Shown piece after piece: positions 47,378 through 61,057 of a DNA stretch of 64,000 nt. How positions within the stretch are numbered: position 1 is the first letter of the stretch; every line of letters starts with the position of its first letter. A model generated the notes under the pieces. The model ran no database searches, was not told where the DNA came from, and saw only the letters and a program-made list of their open reading frames with translations. Source of the DNA: an uncultured Nesterenkonia sp. (GTDB lineage: Bacteria > Actinomycetota > Actinomycetes > Actinomycetales > Micrococcaceae); the NCBI GenBank assembly GCA_947494195.1, contig CANLUC010000003.1, positions 427,543 to 491,542 on the forward strand. The letters are read 5' to 3'. Both the position numbers and the translations under genes were made by a program.

Positions 47378-49303
47378 CTACCGGTGGGGGCGCAGCACCG
47401 GGGTCAGGTCCTCGAGCACCGAGGCATCCTCGATCGTGGAAGGGACGCGCGGCGTCTCGCCGTCGGCGATCTGGCGCATCGTCTTGCGCAGGATCTTCCC
47501 GGATCGGGTCTTGGGCAGCGCCGAGACCACGGAGACGCTCTTGAAGTCCGCGACCGGCCCGATCATCCGGCGCACAAGCTCGGTCAGCTCGGCGGTCAGC
47601 GTCTCAGGCTGATCCTCACGGCCGGTCTTGAGTACGACAAACCCTGTGGCCCGCTGACCCTTGAGCTCGTCGGCCAGACCGATGACGGCACACTCGGCCA
47701 CCGCCGGGTGGGAGGCGAGGACCGCTTCGATCGCGCCGGCGGAGAGCCTGTGCCCGGAGACGTTGATGACGTCATCGGTGCGTCCCATGACGAAGAGGTA
47801 GCCATCCTCGTCCAGGTAGCCGGAGTCTCCGGTGGCGTAGAACCCGGGAAACGCCGTCAGGTAGGAGTCGATATAGCGCTGGTCATCGCCCCAGAGCGTG
47901 GGCAGCGTGCCCGGCGGCATCGGCAGGCGCAGCGCGATGTTGCCCTCCTCCCCCGCGGGCAGCTCCTCGCCGGCGGCGTCGAGGATGGACACGTCATATC
48001 CGACCATGGGCAGCGTGGCAGAGCCCTCCTTGACCGGCAGCGCATCGAGCCCGACGGGATTCGCGGCGATCGGCCACCCGGTCTCGGTCTGCCACCAGTT
48101 ATCGATCACCGGGACGTCCAGCGCCTCCCCGATCCAGCGCTGGGTCGCGGGGTCCAGCCGCTCCCCCGCCACGAAGAGGTGCTCCAGCGAGGAGATGTCG
48201 TAACCGGCCACCAGCGCCGCCTCCGGGTCGGTCTTGCGGATGGCGCGCAGTGCGGTGGGCGCGGTGAACAGCGCGCTGATGCGATGTTCCTGGACCATGC
48301 GCCAGAACGCTCCGGCATCCGGGGTGCCCACGGGTTTGCCCTCGTAGAGCACCGTGGTGGCGCCCACCAGCAGCGGGGCGTAGACGATGTAGGAGTGCCC
48401 GACCACCCAGCCCACGTCCGAGGCGGTGAGGATCCGCTGCCCGGGTCCGACGGCGTAGATCGCCTGCATCGTCCAGCTCAGCGCCACCGCGGTTCCGCCC
48501 TGGTCTCGGACCACACCCTTGGGCCGGCCGGTGGTGCCGGAGGTGTAGAGGATGTAGAGCGGGTCGGTGGCGGCCACAGTCACCGGCGCGGCGGGCTCCG
48601 CCTGTGCGCTGCGCTGCTCCCAGTCGTGCCACTGCGCTGGCACGTCCGGGCCGTTGCTCTCAGCCTCGGCGTACTCCTGCACCGCGTGGGCGAAGCCCTC
48701 CCGGTGCTGCACCACCACGTGGCGGACCTCGTGGCTGGACAGGCGCAGCGCCTCGGCCACTGTGGGCAGATACTCCACGCGACGGCTGGGCTCGATGCCT
48801 CCGGAGGCGGTGAGCACGACGTCAGGCGCCGCGTCCTCGATGCGGGAGGCGAGCTCTCGGGCTGCGAATCCGCCGAAGACCACCGAGTGCACGGCTCCGA
48901 GCCGCGCGCAGGCAAGCATGGCGATCGGTGCCTGCGGGATCATGGGCAGGTAGATGATCACTCGATCTCCGGCGCCGACGCCGAGGTCGCGCAGCATGCC
49001 GGCGCAGCGCGCCACCTCCTCGGTGAGCTGGGCATAGGTGTAGCTGCGCGAGTCTGCCGTGAGCGCCGAGTCGTAGATCAGCGCGGTCTCCTCGCCGCGG
49101 CCGGCCTCGAGATGCCGATCCAGGCAGTTGTAGCTCAGATTGAGCTCGGCCCCTGGGAACCAGCGGTAGACCGGGGCCGCGGCGTCGTCGAGGGCTTGGC
49201 GAGGTGCCCTGACCCAGTCCACGGCGCGGGCAGCCTCGAGCCAGAACTCCTCGGGGTTCCGCAGCGAGTGGGCGTGCAGCTGCCGGTAGGTCTGGCCAGT
49301 CAT
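47378..49303 (-). CDS. prpE: propionate-CoA ligase
   Basis: 641 residues of the acyl-CoA synthetase family: YTSGTTGRPKGVVRD (ATP loop), WWQTETGWPIAANPVGL, YATGDSGYLDEDGYLFVMGR, and the catalytic Lys in KTRSGKILRKTM. The arrangement and context with the 2-methylcitrate genes support propionate over acetate as substrate. ATG at 49303 has CAGGAG eight bases upstream and is preferred to an ATG 18 bases earlier. It diverges from gntR across two TGTATACA sites. Confidence 0.88.
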   Translation of the reverse strand: MTGQTYRQLHAHSLRNPEEFWLEAARAVDWVRAPRQALDDAAAPVYRWFPGAELNLSYNCLDRHLEAGRGEETALIYDSALTADSRSYTYAQLTEEVARCAGMLRDLGVGAGDRVIIYLPMIPQAPIAMLACARLGAVHSVVFGGFAARELASRIEDAAPDVVLTASGGIEPSRRVEYLPTVAEALRLSSHEVRHVVVQHREGFAHAVQEYAEAESNGPDVPAQWHDWEQRSAQAEPAAPVTVAATDPLYILYTSGTTGRPKGVVRDQGGTAVALSWTMQAIYAVGPGQRILTASDVGWVVGHSYIVYAPLLVGATTVLYEGKPVGTPDAGAFWRMVQEHRISALFTAPTALRAIRKTDPEAALVAGYDISSLEHLFVAGERLDPATQRWIGEALDVPVIDNWWQTETGWPIAANPVGLDALPVKEGSATLPMVGYDVSILDAAGEELPAGEEGNIALRLPMPPGTLPTLWGDDQRYIDSYLTAFPGFYATGDSGYLDEDGYLFVMGRTDDVINVSGHRLSAGAIEAVLASHPAVAECAVIGLADELKGQRATGFVVLKTGREDQPETLTAELTELVRRMIGPVADFKSVSVVSALPKTRSGKILRKTMRQIADGETPRVPSTIEDASVLEDLTPVLRPHR

Positions 49304-49384
49304 GGGCGAGCTCCTGCTCATCGAGGGTGTTCATGGGGCCTTGCACCCCAGCGTATGAGCCAGATCACACCACGTAAAGGGGGT

Positions 49385-49392
49385 TGTATACA
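49385..49392. promoter_or_regulatory. GntR operator half-pair, prpE side
   Basis: TGTATACA, the palindromic core of FCD-type GntR operators, in the prpE-gntR divergent region. Confidence 0.65.
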
Positions 49393-49446
49393 GTTCTTGC
49401 CCTGAGAGGGGAATGCGGACGTTTTAACCCGCCATTCACCTTCGTC

Positions 49447-49454
49447 TGTATACA
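49447..49454. promoter_or_regulatory. GntR operator half-pair, gntR side
   Basis: A second TGTATACA, 62 bp from the first, overlapping a TACACT -10 that ends seven bases before the gntR start. Binding would repress gntR itself and the prpDBC genes. Confidence 0.68.
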
Positions 49455-49463
49455 CTAGAGGCT

Positions 49464-50138
49464 ATGCGTGCCAGTGACCGTGCCTATGCGAGGCTCCGCC
49501 AGGAGATCCTCGACGGCGACCTCGAGCCCGGCAGCCTGCTCGGTGAAGTTGACCAGGCGGAGCGGCTCTCCATCTCGCGCACGCCGCTGCGTGAGGCCCT
49601 GTCCCGACTGATCGCCGATGGCCTCGCCGTGCAGGCCACCGGGCGCGGCACCGTGGTCAGCTCCCTCGAGACTGAAGATGTGGACCTGCTCTTCGAACTG
49701 CGCCTGCCCCTGGAGGTCCAGTCAGCGCGGCTGGCCGCTGAACGCGGGGACCCGCAGGTGTTCACCGCGCTGGCCGAACGTTTCACCGCCGCCGAGTCCA
49801 CGCTGGGCGCCCAGCTGAACACCGCCGAGGGCGCGGACGACTCCGCCTACTACGATCTGGCCGCCGAACTCGACGAGGCGCTCTCCGCCGCCGCAGCGAA
49901 CCCCTACCTGAGTCACGCGCTGCGCAGCATGCGCGCGCATCTGGTGCGCGCCCGCCGGCTCGCTCAGCATGAACCGACCCGGCTGATCTCCTCGGCGAGG
50001 GAACATCGCGAGGTCTGCCAGGCCGTGGCCTCCGGAGACCCGGAGACCGCCGGTGCCGCGATGCTCATCCACCTGCGCCGCAGCCATGCCTACATCAGCG
50101 CCCAGCACGCGGCACACGAACCCCAGATGTCGACCTGA
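49464..50138 (+). CDS. GntR-family regulator of the propionate genes
   Basis: 224 residues with an N-terminal winged helix (YARLRQEILDGDLEPGSLLG; LSISRTPLREALSRLIADGL) and an FCD-type helical ligand domain. It precedes prpDBC and is divergent from prpE, so it is the likely sensor of propionyl-CoA or methylcitrate. A TACACT -10 lies close to the ATG. Confidence 0.9.
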   Translation: MRASDRAYARLRQEILDGDLEPGSLLGEVDQAERLSISRTPLREALSRLIADGLAVQATGRGTVVSSLETEDVDLLFELRLPLEVQSARLAAERGDPQVFTALAERFTAAESTLGAQLNTAEGADDSAYYDLAAELDEALSAAAANPYLSHALRSMRAHLVRARRLAQHEPTRLISSAREHREVCQAVASGDPETAGAAMLIHLRRSHAYISAQHAAHEPQMST

Positions 50139-50194
50139 CCACCCACACCTCCACTCCCGCTCCCACCTGATCCCCTCCGAGAGGAACCCCGCGA

Positions 50195-51712
50195 ATGCTC
50201 ACCCATCACGTCCGGGTCTACCGCAGCGAAGAGAACCTTCCGCGCGAAGCCCAGCTGGCCTACAAGATCGCCCGTGTGGCCACCGATTCCGTGGCCGTGG
50301 ATCCCGACGTGACGGAGATGGTGATCAACCGGATCATCGACAACGCAGCCGTCGCGGTGGCCTCCTTGAACCGTGCGCCGATCATCGCCGCACGGTCCCA
50401 GGCCCTGGATCATTCGATCTCGGCCCACGGTTCCGGAGCCTCGATCTTCGGGATTCCCACCAAGTCCAGCCCCGAGTGGGCGGCCTGGGCCAACGGTGTC
50501 GCCGTTCGGGAACTGGACTATCACGACACCTTCCTCGCCGCAGAGTACTCCCACCCCGGAGACAACATCCCTGCGATCCTCGCCGTCGCCCAGCACACCG
50601 GGCGCTCCGGCGTCGAGCTCATCCGCGGCATCGCCACCGGCTACGAGATCCAGGTGGACCTGGTCAAGGCCATCTCGCTGCACAAGCACAAGATCGACCA
50701 CGTGGCACACCTGGGACCTTCCGCGGCGGCAGGCATCGGCACCATGCTGAACCTGGACGCGGAGACCATCTTCCAGGCGGTGGGCCAGGCCCTGCACACC
50801 ACCACCGCCACCCGGCAGTCGCGCAAGGGCGAGATCTCCACCTGGAAGGCCCACGCTCCGGCCTTCGCCGCGAAGATGGCCGTGGAGGCCGTGGATCGGG
50901 CCATGCGCGGGCAGACCTCCCCGGTGCCCATCTATGAGGGTGAGGACGGGGTCATCGCGTGGCTGCTCGACGGGCCCGAGGCCTCCTACGAGGTCCCCCT
51001 GCCGGCGCCGGGCGAGGCCAAGCGCGCCATCCTGGACACCTACACCAAGGAACATTCCGCGGAGTACCAGGCCCAGGCATGGATCGACCTGGCGCGCAGG
51101 CTCCATCACGCCCACCCCGAGCTCGCGGATCCCAGCCGAGTGAAGTCTGTGGTGATCTACACCAGCCACCACACCCACTATGTGATCGGCTCCGGCGCGA
51201 ACGACCCGCAGAAGTACGCGCCGACAGCCTCCAGGGAGACGCTGGATCACTCCATCCCCTACATCTTCACCGTCGCGCTGCAGGACGGCGCCTGGCACCA
51301 TGTCGATTCCTACACCCCGGAGCGCACCCAGCGTCCGGACACGGTGGACCTGTGGCAGAAGGTCACCACCAGGGAGGATCCAGAGTGGACACGTCGCTAC
51401 CACTCCACCGACATCGCCGAGAAGGCCTTCGGAGGCTCGGTGGAGATCACCATGCACGACGGCCAGCTGATCAGCGATGAGATCGCCGTCGCCGATGCCC
51501 ATCCGCTGGGAGCCCGCCCGTTCGCCCGCGAGCAGTACATCGCGAAGTTCCGCACGCTCGCCGAGGGCGTGATCTCCGAGGAGGAGATCGAGCGCTTCCT
51601 GACCACCGTGCAGCGGCTGGAATCCCTGCCCGCCGGGGAACTCGACCAGCTCAACATCCGCGCAGCGGCCGGCGTCATCGACCCGGCGGCCGCACCGAAG
51701 GGACTGTTCTAG
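50195..51712 (+). CDS. prpD: 2-methylcitrate dehydratase
   Basis: 505 residues of the MmgE/PrpD family ([30 protein letters not shown]-type segment [40 protein letters not shown]). It dehydrates 2-methylcitrate to 2-methyl-cis-aconitate. GAGAGGAAC precedes the ATG. It is the first enzyme gene of the operon. Confidence 0.94.
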   Translation: MLTHHVRVYRSEENLPREAQLAYKIARVATDSVAVDPDVTEMVINRIIDNAAVAVASLNRAPIIAARSQALDHSISAHGSGASIFGIPTKSSPEWAAWANGVAVRELDYHDTFLAAEYSHPGDNIPAILAVAQHTGRSGVELIRGIATGYEIQVDLVKAISLHKHKIDHVAHLGPSAAAGIGTMLNLDAETIFQAVGQALHTTTATRQSRKGEISTWKAHAPAFAAKMAVEAVDRAMRGQTSPVPIYEGEDGVIAWLLDGPEASYEVPLPAPGEAKRAILDTYTKEHSAEYQAQAWIDLARRLHHAHPELADPSRVKSVVIYTSHHTHYVIGSGANDPQKYAPTASRETLDHSIPYIFTVALQDGAWHHVDSYTPERTQRPDTVDLWQKVTTREDPEWTRRYHSTDIAEKAFGGSVEITMHDGQLISDEIAVADAHPLGARPFAREQYIAKFRTLAEGVISEEEIERFLTTVQRLESLPAGELDQLNIRAAAGVIDPAAAPKGLF

Positions 51713-51715
51713 ACC

Positions 51716-52633
51716 ATGCTCTATTCCTCCACCACGTCAGCCCAGAAGCGCGTCGACCTGCGCGCCATGCTCACCCCGGGGGCGGCACGCCAGTTCCCCG
51801 GCACCTTCACACCCCTCTCCGCCCCGCTGATCGAGCAGAAGGGCTTCGACGGGATCTACATCTCCGGGGCCGTGCTCGCCAATGAGCTCGGCCTGCCCGA
51901 TGTCGGACTGACCACGCTGACCGAGGTTGCCCAGCGCGCCGGGCAGATCGCCCGCGCCACGAACCTTCCGGCGCTGGTCGACGCCGACACCGGCTTCGGC
52001 GAACCGATGAACGTGGCCCGCTCGGTCCAGGAGCTCGAGGACGCTGGGCTTGCCGGGTGTCATATCGAGGACCAGTTCAATCCCAAGCGCTGCGGCCATC
52101 TGGACGGGAAGAACCTCGTCGATCTGCAGACCGCCACCCAGCGGGTCGCCGCCGCGGCCCGTGGACGCCGGGATGAGAACTTCCTGATCATGGCGCGGAC
52201 CGACCTGCGCGCCGTCGAAGGTCTCGACGCCGCGATCGAGCGCGCCAAGGCGCTGGTCGACGCCGGCGCCGATGCGATCTTCCCGGAGGCGATGAAGGAC
52301 CTCAGCGAATTCGCCGCCGTCTGTGATGCGGTGGACGTGCCCGTTCTGGCGAACATGACCGAGTTCGGCAAGTCCCCGCTGTTCACCCGGGACCAGCTGT
52401 CCGACGCCGGGGTGGCGATGGTCATCTACCCGGTCACCTCGTTGCGCTCCGCGATGGGCGCGATCGAACGCACGCTGGACACGCTGGCCGCCGAAGGTTC
52501 CCAGCAGAGCGCCGTGGATCAGATGATGACCCGGGCACGGCTCTACGAACTCGTGGATTATGAGGGGTACAACGCCTTCGACACCGGGATCTTCAATTTC
52601 GACGTCCCCGACGTGCACGACAGCTCGTCCTGA
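51716..52633 (+). CDS. prpB: 2-methylisocitrate lyase
   Basis: 305 residues, isocitrate-lyase superfamily: DADTGFGEPMNVARSVQELE (Mg site), CHIEDQFNPKRCGHLDGKNL with the K-R-C-G-H catalytic loop, and FPEAMKDLSEF. It cleaves 2-methylisocitrate to pyruvate and succinate. Four bases after prpD. Confidence 0.95.
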   Translation: MLYSSTTSAQKRVDLRAMLTPGAARQFPGTFTPLSAPLIEQKGFDGIYISGAVLANELGLPDVGLTTLTEVAQRAGQIARATNLPALVDADTGFGEPMNVARSVQELEDAGLAGCHIEDQFNPKRCGHLDGKNLVDLQTATQRVAAAARGRRDENFLIMARTDLRAVEGLDAAIERAKALVDAGADAIFPEAMKDLSEFAAVCDAVDVPVLANMTEFGKSPLFTRDQLSDAGVAMVIYPVTSLRSAMGAIERTLDTLAAEGSQQSAVDQMMTRARLYELVDYEGYNAFDTGIFNFDVPDVHDSSS

Positions 52634-52664
52634 ACCCGAGCCAGCCCGGCTCAGCAGCACGATT

Positions 52665-52681
52665 CGAACCCCTACGGTTCG
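52665..52681 (+). promoter_or_regulatory. inverted repeat between prpB and prpC
   Basis: CGAACC-N5-GGTTCG, a perfect 17-bp dyad 27 bp before the prpC start. It lacks a T-tract, so an operator or mRNA hairpin is more likely than a terminator. Confidence 0.45.
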
Positions 52682-52708
52682 GACAGCAACGACTCAAGGA
52701 GGTCACCT

Positions 52709-53857
52709 ATGACCGAGCAGACCAGCCCCGACACGATCTACAAGGGACTCGACGGTGTGATCGCGGACTACACCGCCATCTCCAAGGTGAACCCAGAGTC
52801 CAACTCGCTGCTCTATCGCGGGTACCCGGTCCAGCAGCTGGCCGCTCAGCTCTCCTTCGAGGAGGTGGCGCTGCTGCTCTGGACCGGTGAGCTTCCCTCG
52901 CAGGAACAGAAGGAGGAGTTCATCGCGCTCGAGCGCGCCCACCGAGCCCTGGATCCCCGGGTGAAGTCAGCGATCGATCTGCTGCCCCTGGACGCCCACC
53001 CCATGGATGTGGCACGCACTGCGGTCTCCGTGCTGGGCGCGAATCACCCGCAGTCCGGAGACTCATCCCCCGAGGTGGAGCTGCGCAAGGCGCAGGAGCT
53101 CTTCGCCGCGTTCCCCGCCGTCGTCGCCTATGACCAGCGTCGGCGCCGGAAGCAGGAGCTCGTGGAGCCGCGCGAGGATCTGGACTATTCGCAGAACTTC
53201 CTCTGGATGACGTTCGGCGAAGAGGCCCCGGAGGAGGTCGTCGATGCCTTCCGTGTCTCGATGGTGCTCTACGCCGAGCACTCCTTCAACGCCTCCACCT
53301 TCACCGCGCGCGTGGTGACCTCCACCCTGGCGGACCTGCACTCGGGGGTGGCGGCGGCGATCGGTGCGCTGAAGGGACCGTTGCATGGCGGCGCGAACGA
53401 GGCCGTGATGCACACATTCGAGGAGATCGGGATCGACAAGTCCGAGACACGAGAGGACGCCGCCGCCCGCGCGAAGGCGTGGATGGAGGAGGCGCTGGCC
53501 GAGAAGCGCAAGGTGATGGGCTTCGGGCACCGGGTGTACAAGTCCGGAGACTCCCGGGTGCCGACCATGAAGCAGGCGCTGGACGCGATGGTGGAGTACT
53601 ACGGCCGCGGCGAGCTGATGGGCCTCTACGACGGGCTGGAGACCGCCATGGCCGAGGCGAAGAACATCCTGCCGAACCTCGACTACCCGGCCGGGCCGAC
53701 CTATCACCTGATGGGCTTCGACACCGAGATGTTCACCCCGCTGTTCATCGCCGCGCGCATCACCGGCTGGACCGCGCACATCCAGGAACAGCGCGCCGAC
53801 AATTCGCTGATCCGTCCGCTGAGCGCCTATAACGGTCCGGACGAGCGCCACCTCTGA
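52709..53857 (+). CDS. prpC: 2-methylcitrate synthase
   Basis: 382 residues of the citrate synthase family with LHGGANEAVMHTFEEIG, GFGHRVYKSGDSRVPTMK and the late Asp in TYHLMGFDTEMFTPLF. It condenses propionyl-CoA and oxaloacetate. A strong AAGGAGG site precedes the ATG. Length and context favour PrpC over GltA. Confidence 0.94.
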   Translation: MTEQTSPDTIYKGLDGVIADYTAISKVNPESNSLLYRGYPVQQLAAQLSFEEVALLLWTGELPSQEQKEEFIALERAHRALDPRVKSAIDLLPLDAHPMDVARTAVSVLGANHPQSGDSSPEVELRKAQELFAAFPAVVAYDQRRRRKQELVEPREDLDYSQNFLWMTFGEEAPEEVVDAFRVSMVLYAEHSFNASTFTARVVTSTLADLHSGVAAAIGALKGPLHGGANEAVMHTFEEIGIDKSETREDAAARAKAWMEEALAEKRKVMGFGHRVYKSGDSRVPTMKQALDAMVEYYGRGELMGLYDGLETAMAEAKNILPNLDYPAGPTYHLMGFDTEMFTPLFIAARITGWTAHIQEQRADNSLIRPLSAYNGPDERHL

Positions 53858-53884
53858 GGCGCTCACCACTCACCCACCCCTCCT

Positions 53885-55400
53885 TTGGGCAGAAACTGTC
53901 GGAATGACGCGTGCACGCGGCTGCGGGTTCTAGTGGTGGTTGCAACAACCTGAGATTCAGGAGTTGCAGTGACATCACCACCAGAACCCCGGCGCCGCGG
54001 CGGCCAGGGATACCCGCCGTGGTTTAAGGACCAGGTCCTCGACGCATTGAATCGGAACCCGAACCTCTCCGAGGTCGCACGGGATGCCGGTGTCAGCCGC
54101 GAGATGCTGCGCCAGTGGGCCAAGGCGGCCGTGATGGATCGCAGCCAAGCTCGAGCAGGACGACCTAAACATCCAGGCAAGAACGAGTTCCACCGGCAGC
54201 GGCTCCAAGGCGCGAGCATCGCTCAAGCGGCAGCCGCTGCCGGTGCCGCGGAGTCTTCGGCCCGGAAATGGGATCGTGAATACAACACCGACCCGCAACG
54301 CTTCAGAAGCATGAGCAGAGTCCCCGATGACCTCGTCCCAGAAGAGCAGACCGCAGCCCGGTTCCTCTCGCTAAGAGAGCGCGAAAGGATCCTGGACCTG
54401 TTGAACCATGGGTGCTCTGCTGCGCAGATCGCCCGGGAACTGGGTCGGGCCCGGTCCACGATCACCCGGGAACTGGCCCGGCACCGCGCTCAGGATCACC
54501 GGTACCTGCCCTATGGGGCCCACCGGGCGGCTTCTGAACGCAGAGCCCGCCCGAAGGTTCCCAAACTCGCAGCCGAGACCAGGCTGCGCCGGTGGGTGGC
54601 TGCGAAGCTGGCGCTGCGTTGGTCTCCTGCTCAGATCAGTAAGAGACTGGAGGAGGATTTCCCCCAGGATCAGGAGATGAGGGTGAGCCACGAGACGATC
54701 TACCAGGCCCTGTATTTCCAGGCCCGCGGTGGGCTGAAACGAGAAGTTCAGGCGGCGCTGCGCACCGGCCGGGCCCGCCGCAGGCCCCAGGGTGAGCAGC
54801 GCCGACCCCGGGTCCTTGGGGAGGAGATGATCATGATCTCGCAACGGCCCGCCCAGATCGAGGACCGGGCGGTGCCTGGTCATTGGGAGGGTGACCTGAT
54901 CATGGGTGCTTCGAATCGTTCTGCGATCGCGACTCTGGTGGAGCGCAGCACCCGGTTCACCATGCTCTGTCACTTGCCCCAGGGTCATGCTGCGAGCCCG
55001 GTCGCTGACGCGCTGACCGAGCGGATGAAGTCTCTTCCCGGTCATCTGCGGGGTTCGCTGACCTGGGACCAGGGCTCTGAGATGGCGGCTCATCAACGGA
55101 TCAGTGTGGCCTCTGATCTTGCGATCTACTTTTGTGACCCGGCGTCCCCGTGGCAGCGCGGGACCAATGAGAACACCAACGGGCTGCTGCGCCAGTTCTT
55201 CCCGAAAGGCACGGATCTCTCAATGCACGGGCCCGAGGACCTCGAACACGTGGCGGACCTTCTCAATGGACGACCCAGAAAGACCTTGGACTGGCGGACC
55301 CCAGCAGAAGCGATGAGAGACTTACTCACCACCAGTTAGAACACCTGTTGTTGCGTCGACTGCTTGAATCCGCCGGCGGTATTCCGACAATTTCTGCCCA
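53885..55400 (+). mobile_element. IS30-family insertion sequence
   Basis: About 1.5 kb with terminal inverted repeats TTGGGCAGAAAxTGTCGGAA (inward reading at both ends, one C/T difference) around a single transposase gene. No clear target duplication is seen. It lies between prpC and the 3' end of xerD, at the edge of the inserted block. Confidence 0.88.
53969..55339 (+). CDS. IS30-family transposase
   Basis: 456 residues. N-terminal HTH region (ALNRNPNLSEVARDAGVSRE), the IS30-type second HTH (EERERILDLLNHG-like segment LRERERILDLLNHGCSAAQI), and the DDE core with GHWEGDLIMGASNRSA, LTWDQGSEMAAHQ and GTNENTNGLLRQFFPKGTDL. GTG start with CAGGAG upstream. Complete frame, possibly active. The extra N-terminal HTH makes it longer than the 383-residue prototype. 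Confidence 0.93.
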   Translation: MTSPPEPRRRGGQGYPPWFKDQVLDALNRNPNLSEVARDAGVSREMLRQWAKAAVMDRSQARAGRPKHPGKNEFHRQRLQGASIAQAAAAAGAAESSARKWDREYNTDPQRFRSMSRVPDDLVPEEQTAARFLSLRERERILDLLNHGCSAAQIARELGRARSTITRELARHRAQDHRYLPYGAHRAASERRARPKVPKLAAETRLRRWVAAKLALRWSPAQISKRLEEDFPQDQEMRVSHETIYQALYFQARGGLKREVQAALRTGRARRRPQGEQRRPRVLGEEMIMISQRPAQIEDRAVPGHWEGDLIMGASNRSAIATLVERSTRFTMLCHLPQGHAASPVADALTERMKSLPGHLRGSLTWDQGSEMAAHQRISVASDLAIYFCDPASPWQRGTNENTNGLLRQFFPKGTDLSMHGPEDLEHVADLLNGRPRKTLDWRTPAEAMRDLLTTS

Positions 55401-55497
55401 ATCGATGTGGGATCCGGGACTTGGGATGCCCAGACGCGGAGCGGGATGCGGGATGGCCCGGCACGGAAGATCCCCGGGGGTCAGCGGGTCGGCGGCG

Positions 55498-56556
55498 TCA
55501 GCGGGCGCGGGGGTGCGCGGTGGCGTAGCTCTCCTGGAGCGCCTCCGCGGTGACCTTGGTGTAGATCTGCGTGGTGGTCACCGAAGCGTGGCCGAGCATC
55601 TCCTGCACCAGCCGGATGCCTGCGCCGCCTTCGAGCAGGTGGGTCGCACAGGAATGGCGCAGCGTGTGCGGCGAGACCTCCTGGTCGATCTCCGCGGCCG
55701 CGGCGTGGGTCTGCAGCACCGTCCAGGCTGACTGCCGGGAGAGCCTCCCGCCGAGTCGGTTCAGGAACAGAGCCGGCGACGGCGCCCGGCGACCGATCCG
55801 CGCGGCCAGCGCCGGCCTGCCGGCAGTCAGGTAGTCGTTGATGGCCCGCTGGGCGTAGCGGCCCACCGGGACCATCCGCTGCTTATTGCCCTTGCCGGTG
55901 ACCCGGACGATGACGAGTCCGTCGGTCCCCGCGGATCCCGACGCATCCCCCGCTCCCGCGGCGGCCTCGGCGCGGATCTCGTGGATATCGTCCACATCCA
56001 GGCTCACCGCCTCGCTGATCCGGGCGCCGGTGGCGTAGAGGAACTCCAGCAGCGCGCGGTCTCGCAGGCCCAGCTCGGTGTCCCGGCTGGGAGCATCCAG
56101 CAGCCGCTGCACCTCGTCCACACTGAGCGCCTTCGGCAGGGACTGCCGCGGCTTCGGGGCGGCCACGTGCTTGGCCGGATCGTGGGTGGTCCGGCCCTCG
56201 CCGGCCCAGTATCGGTGCGCTCCCCGCACGGAGGCCAGCACCCGAGCCATGGACCGCTGGGACAGGGTCGAGCCGCCGTCGTCGCCGGTGGGCAGCTGCT
56301 GCAGGAAGTCGGCGATCAGGGATTCGTCGACCGCGCGCAGCTCGCGGATGTCTCGCTCCAGCAGGAACGCGCCGTAGCGCAGCAGGTCATTCCGGTAGGA
56401 GCTCAAGGTGTTCGCCGCTGAGCCGCGTTCGATCCGCAGGTGGGTGAGGTAGTCCTCGATCTCCGCCCCCACAGGCGAGGACGGCACCTCCAGACGTCGC
56501 TGGAGGTGCCGTTCTCGTGCCTGCTCAGGACCGGCGGACCCGTCCCGTGGTGTCAT
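55498..56556 (-). CDS. xerD: tyrosine recombinase XerD
   Basis: 352 residues: SAM-like N-terminal domain ([20 protein letters not shown]) and catalytic domain with Arg in [18 protein letters not shown]-x-L-R-H in [17 protein letters not shown], and Tyr in [14 protein letters not shown]. It resolves chromosome dimers at dif. Position beside pyrG and formerly parA is the conserved actinobacterial one, so it is not the phage integrase. ATG at 56556 lies five bases after the pyrG stop. A long internal Ala/Gly/Asp insertion ([20 protein letters not shown]) is unusual. Confidence 0.93.
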   Translation of the reverse strand: MTPRDGSAGPEQARERHLQRRLEVPSSPVGAEIEDYLTHLRIERGSAANTLSSYRNDLLRYGAFLLERDIRELRAVDESLIADFLQQLPTGDDGGSTLSQRSMARVLASVRGAHRYWAGEGRTTHDPAKHVAAPKPRQSLPKALSVDEVQRLLDAPSRDTELGLRDRALLEFLYATGARISEAVSLDVDDIHEIRAEAAAGAGDASGSAGTDGLVIVRVTGKGNKQRMVPVGRYAQRAINDYLTAGRPALAARIGRRAPSPALFLNRLGGRLSRQSAWTVLQTHAAAAEIDQEVSPHTLRHSCATHLLEGGAGIRLVQEMLGHASVTTTQIYTKVTAEALQESYATAHPRAR

Positions 56557-56560
56557 GTGC

Positions 56561-60077
<3,517 letters not shown>

Positions 60078-60081
<4 letters not shown>

Positions 60082-61046
60082 CGTTCGGCAGCCTCCTCGC
60101 GGTGGAATGAGTCAGGGGCGTCGACCTGGTTGGCCGGGTCGACGGGTCCGCGCCACCCGGTGGTGGGCAGGTTGAACTTGTCCACCAGACGCTCGGAGAA
60201 CGGTGTCTGGTGGACTCGGGCGAGCAGCACGGGTTCCGCGGAGCGGGTGACCTCCACGCGCGAGCCTGGTGGGAGCTCCATGAAGCGGCGTCCGTCGCAC
60301 CACAGGACGCCCTGCTCGTCTTCGCGCTGGAGCACCTCGACGGCCATGATGGAGTCGGGATCGGCCACCAGGGGCCGAGAGAAGAGCGCATGGGCCGAGA
60401 TGGGCACCATGACCAGGGCCTGGACCTCGGGCCAGACCACGGGTCCCCCGGCGGAGAAGGCGTAGGCGGTGGAGCCCGTGGGGGTGGCCATGACCACGCC
60501 GTCGCAGCCGAACGCCGAGACCGGCCTTCCGTCGATCTCGATGACGAGGTCGATCATGCGTTCCCGGGACTGCTTCTCGATGCTGGCCTCGTTCAGTGCC
60601 CAGCTGCTGCCGACATGCCGTCCGGCGTGCCAGACCTGCACGTCAAGGGCCATACGACGCTCCACGGTGTAGTTCTGGTCCACGACCCACTGCACGGAGG
60701 CGTCGAGTTCGGTGCGCTCGGATTCGGCGAGGAAGCCGACGTGTCCGAGGTTGACGCCCATCAGCGGCAGTCTCGCCTGGCGGACCAGGTCAGCGGCGCG
60801 CAGGATGGATCCGTCCCCGCCGAGCACCATGCCGACCTCGCAGTCGGCCAGGGCCACATCGCGTTCAGCCACCGCGATGGGCAGCCCGCTCAGACGCTCC
60901 CCCATCACGTGGTTCAGCGCGGTCAGGTCGTGTTCAAGCATCACGGGCCGCAGACCGGCCTGGTGGAGGCGCTCGGCAACGGAGACAGCGGCTTCCACAG
61001 CGTCACGCCTGCCGATATGGGCAAGCACCAGGATCTCTCTGGTCAT
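60078..61046 (-). CDS. nadK: NAD kinase
   Basis: 322 residues with the G-G-D-G motif (VLGGDGSILRAADLV), NLGHVGFLAE and FGCDGVVMATPTGSTAYAFS. Makes NADP from NAD. Lies in the tlyA-nadK-recN operon. Confidence 0.96.
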
Positions 61047-61057
61047 GGAGGCCTCCT

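Noticed and set aside
47228..49405. Long plus-strand open frame opposite prpE
   Set aside because: High GC gives long antisense frames; prpE on the minus strand carries all synthetase motifs, and the plus frame has none.
55498..56556. Tyrosine recombinase as the phage integrase
   Set aside because: It sits between pyrG and the former parA neighbourhood, 20 kb from attR on the host side, and has XerD features; it is chromosomal xerD.
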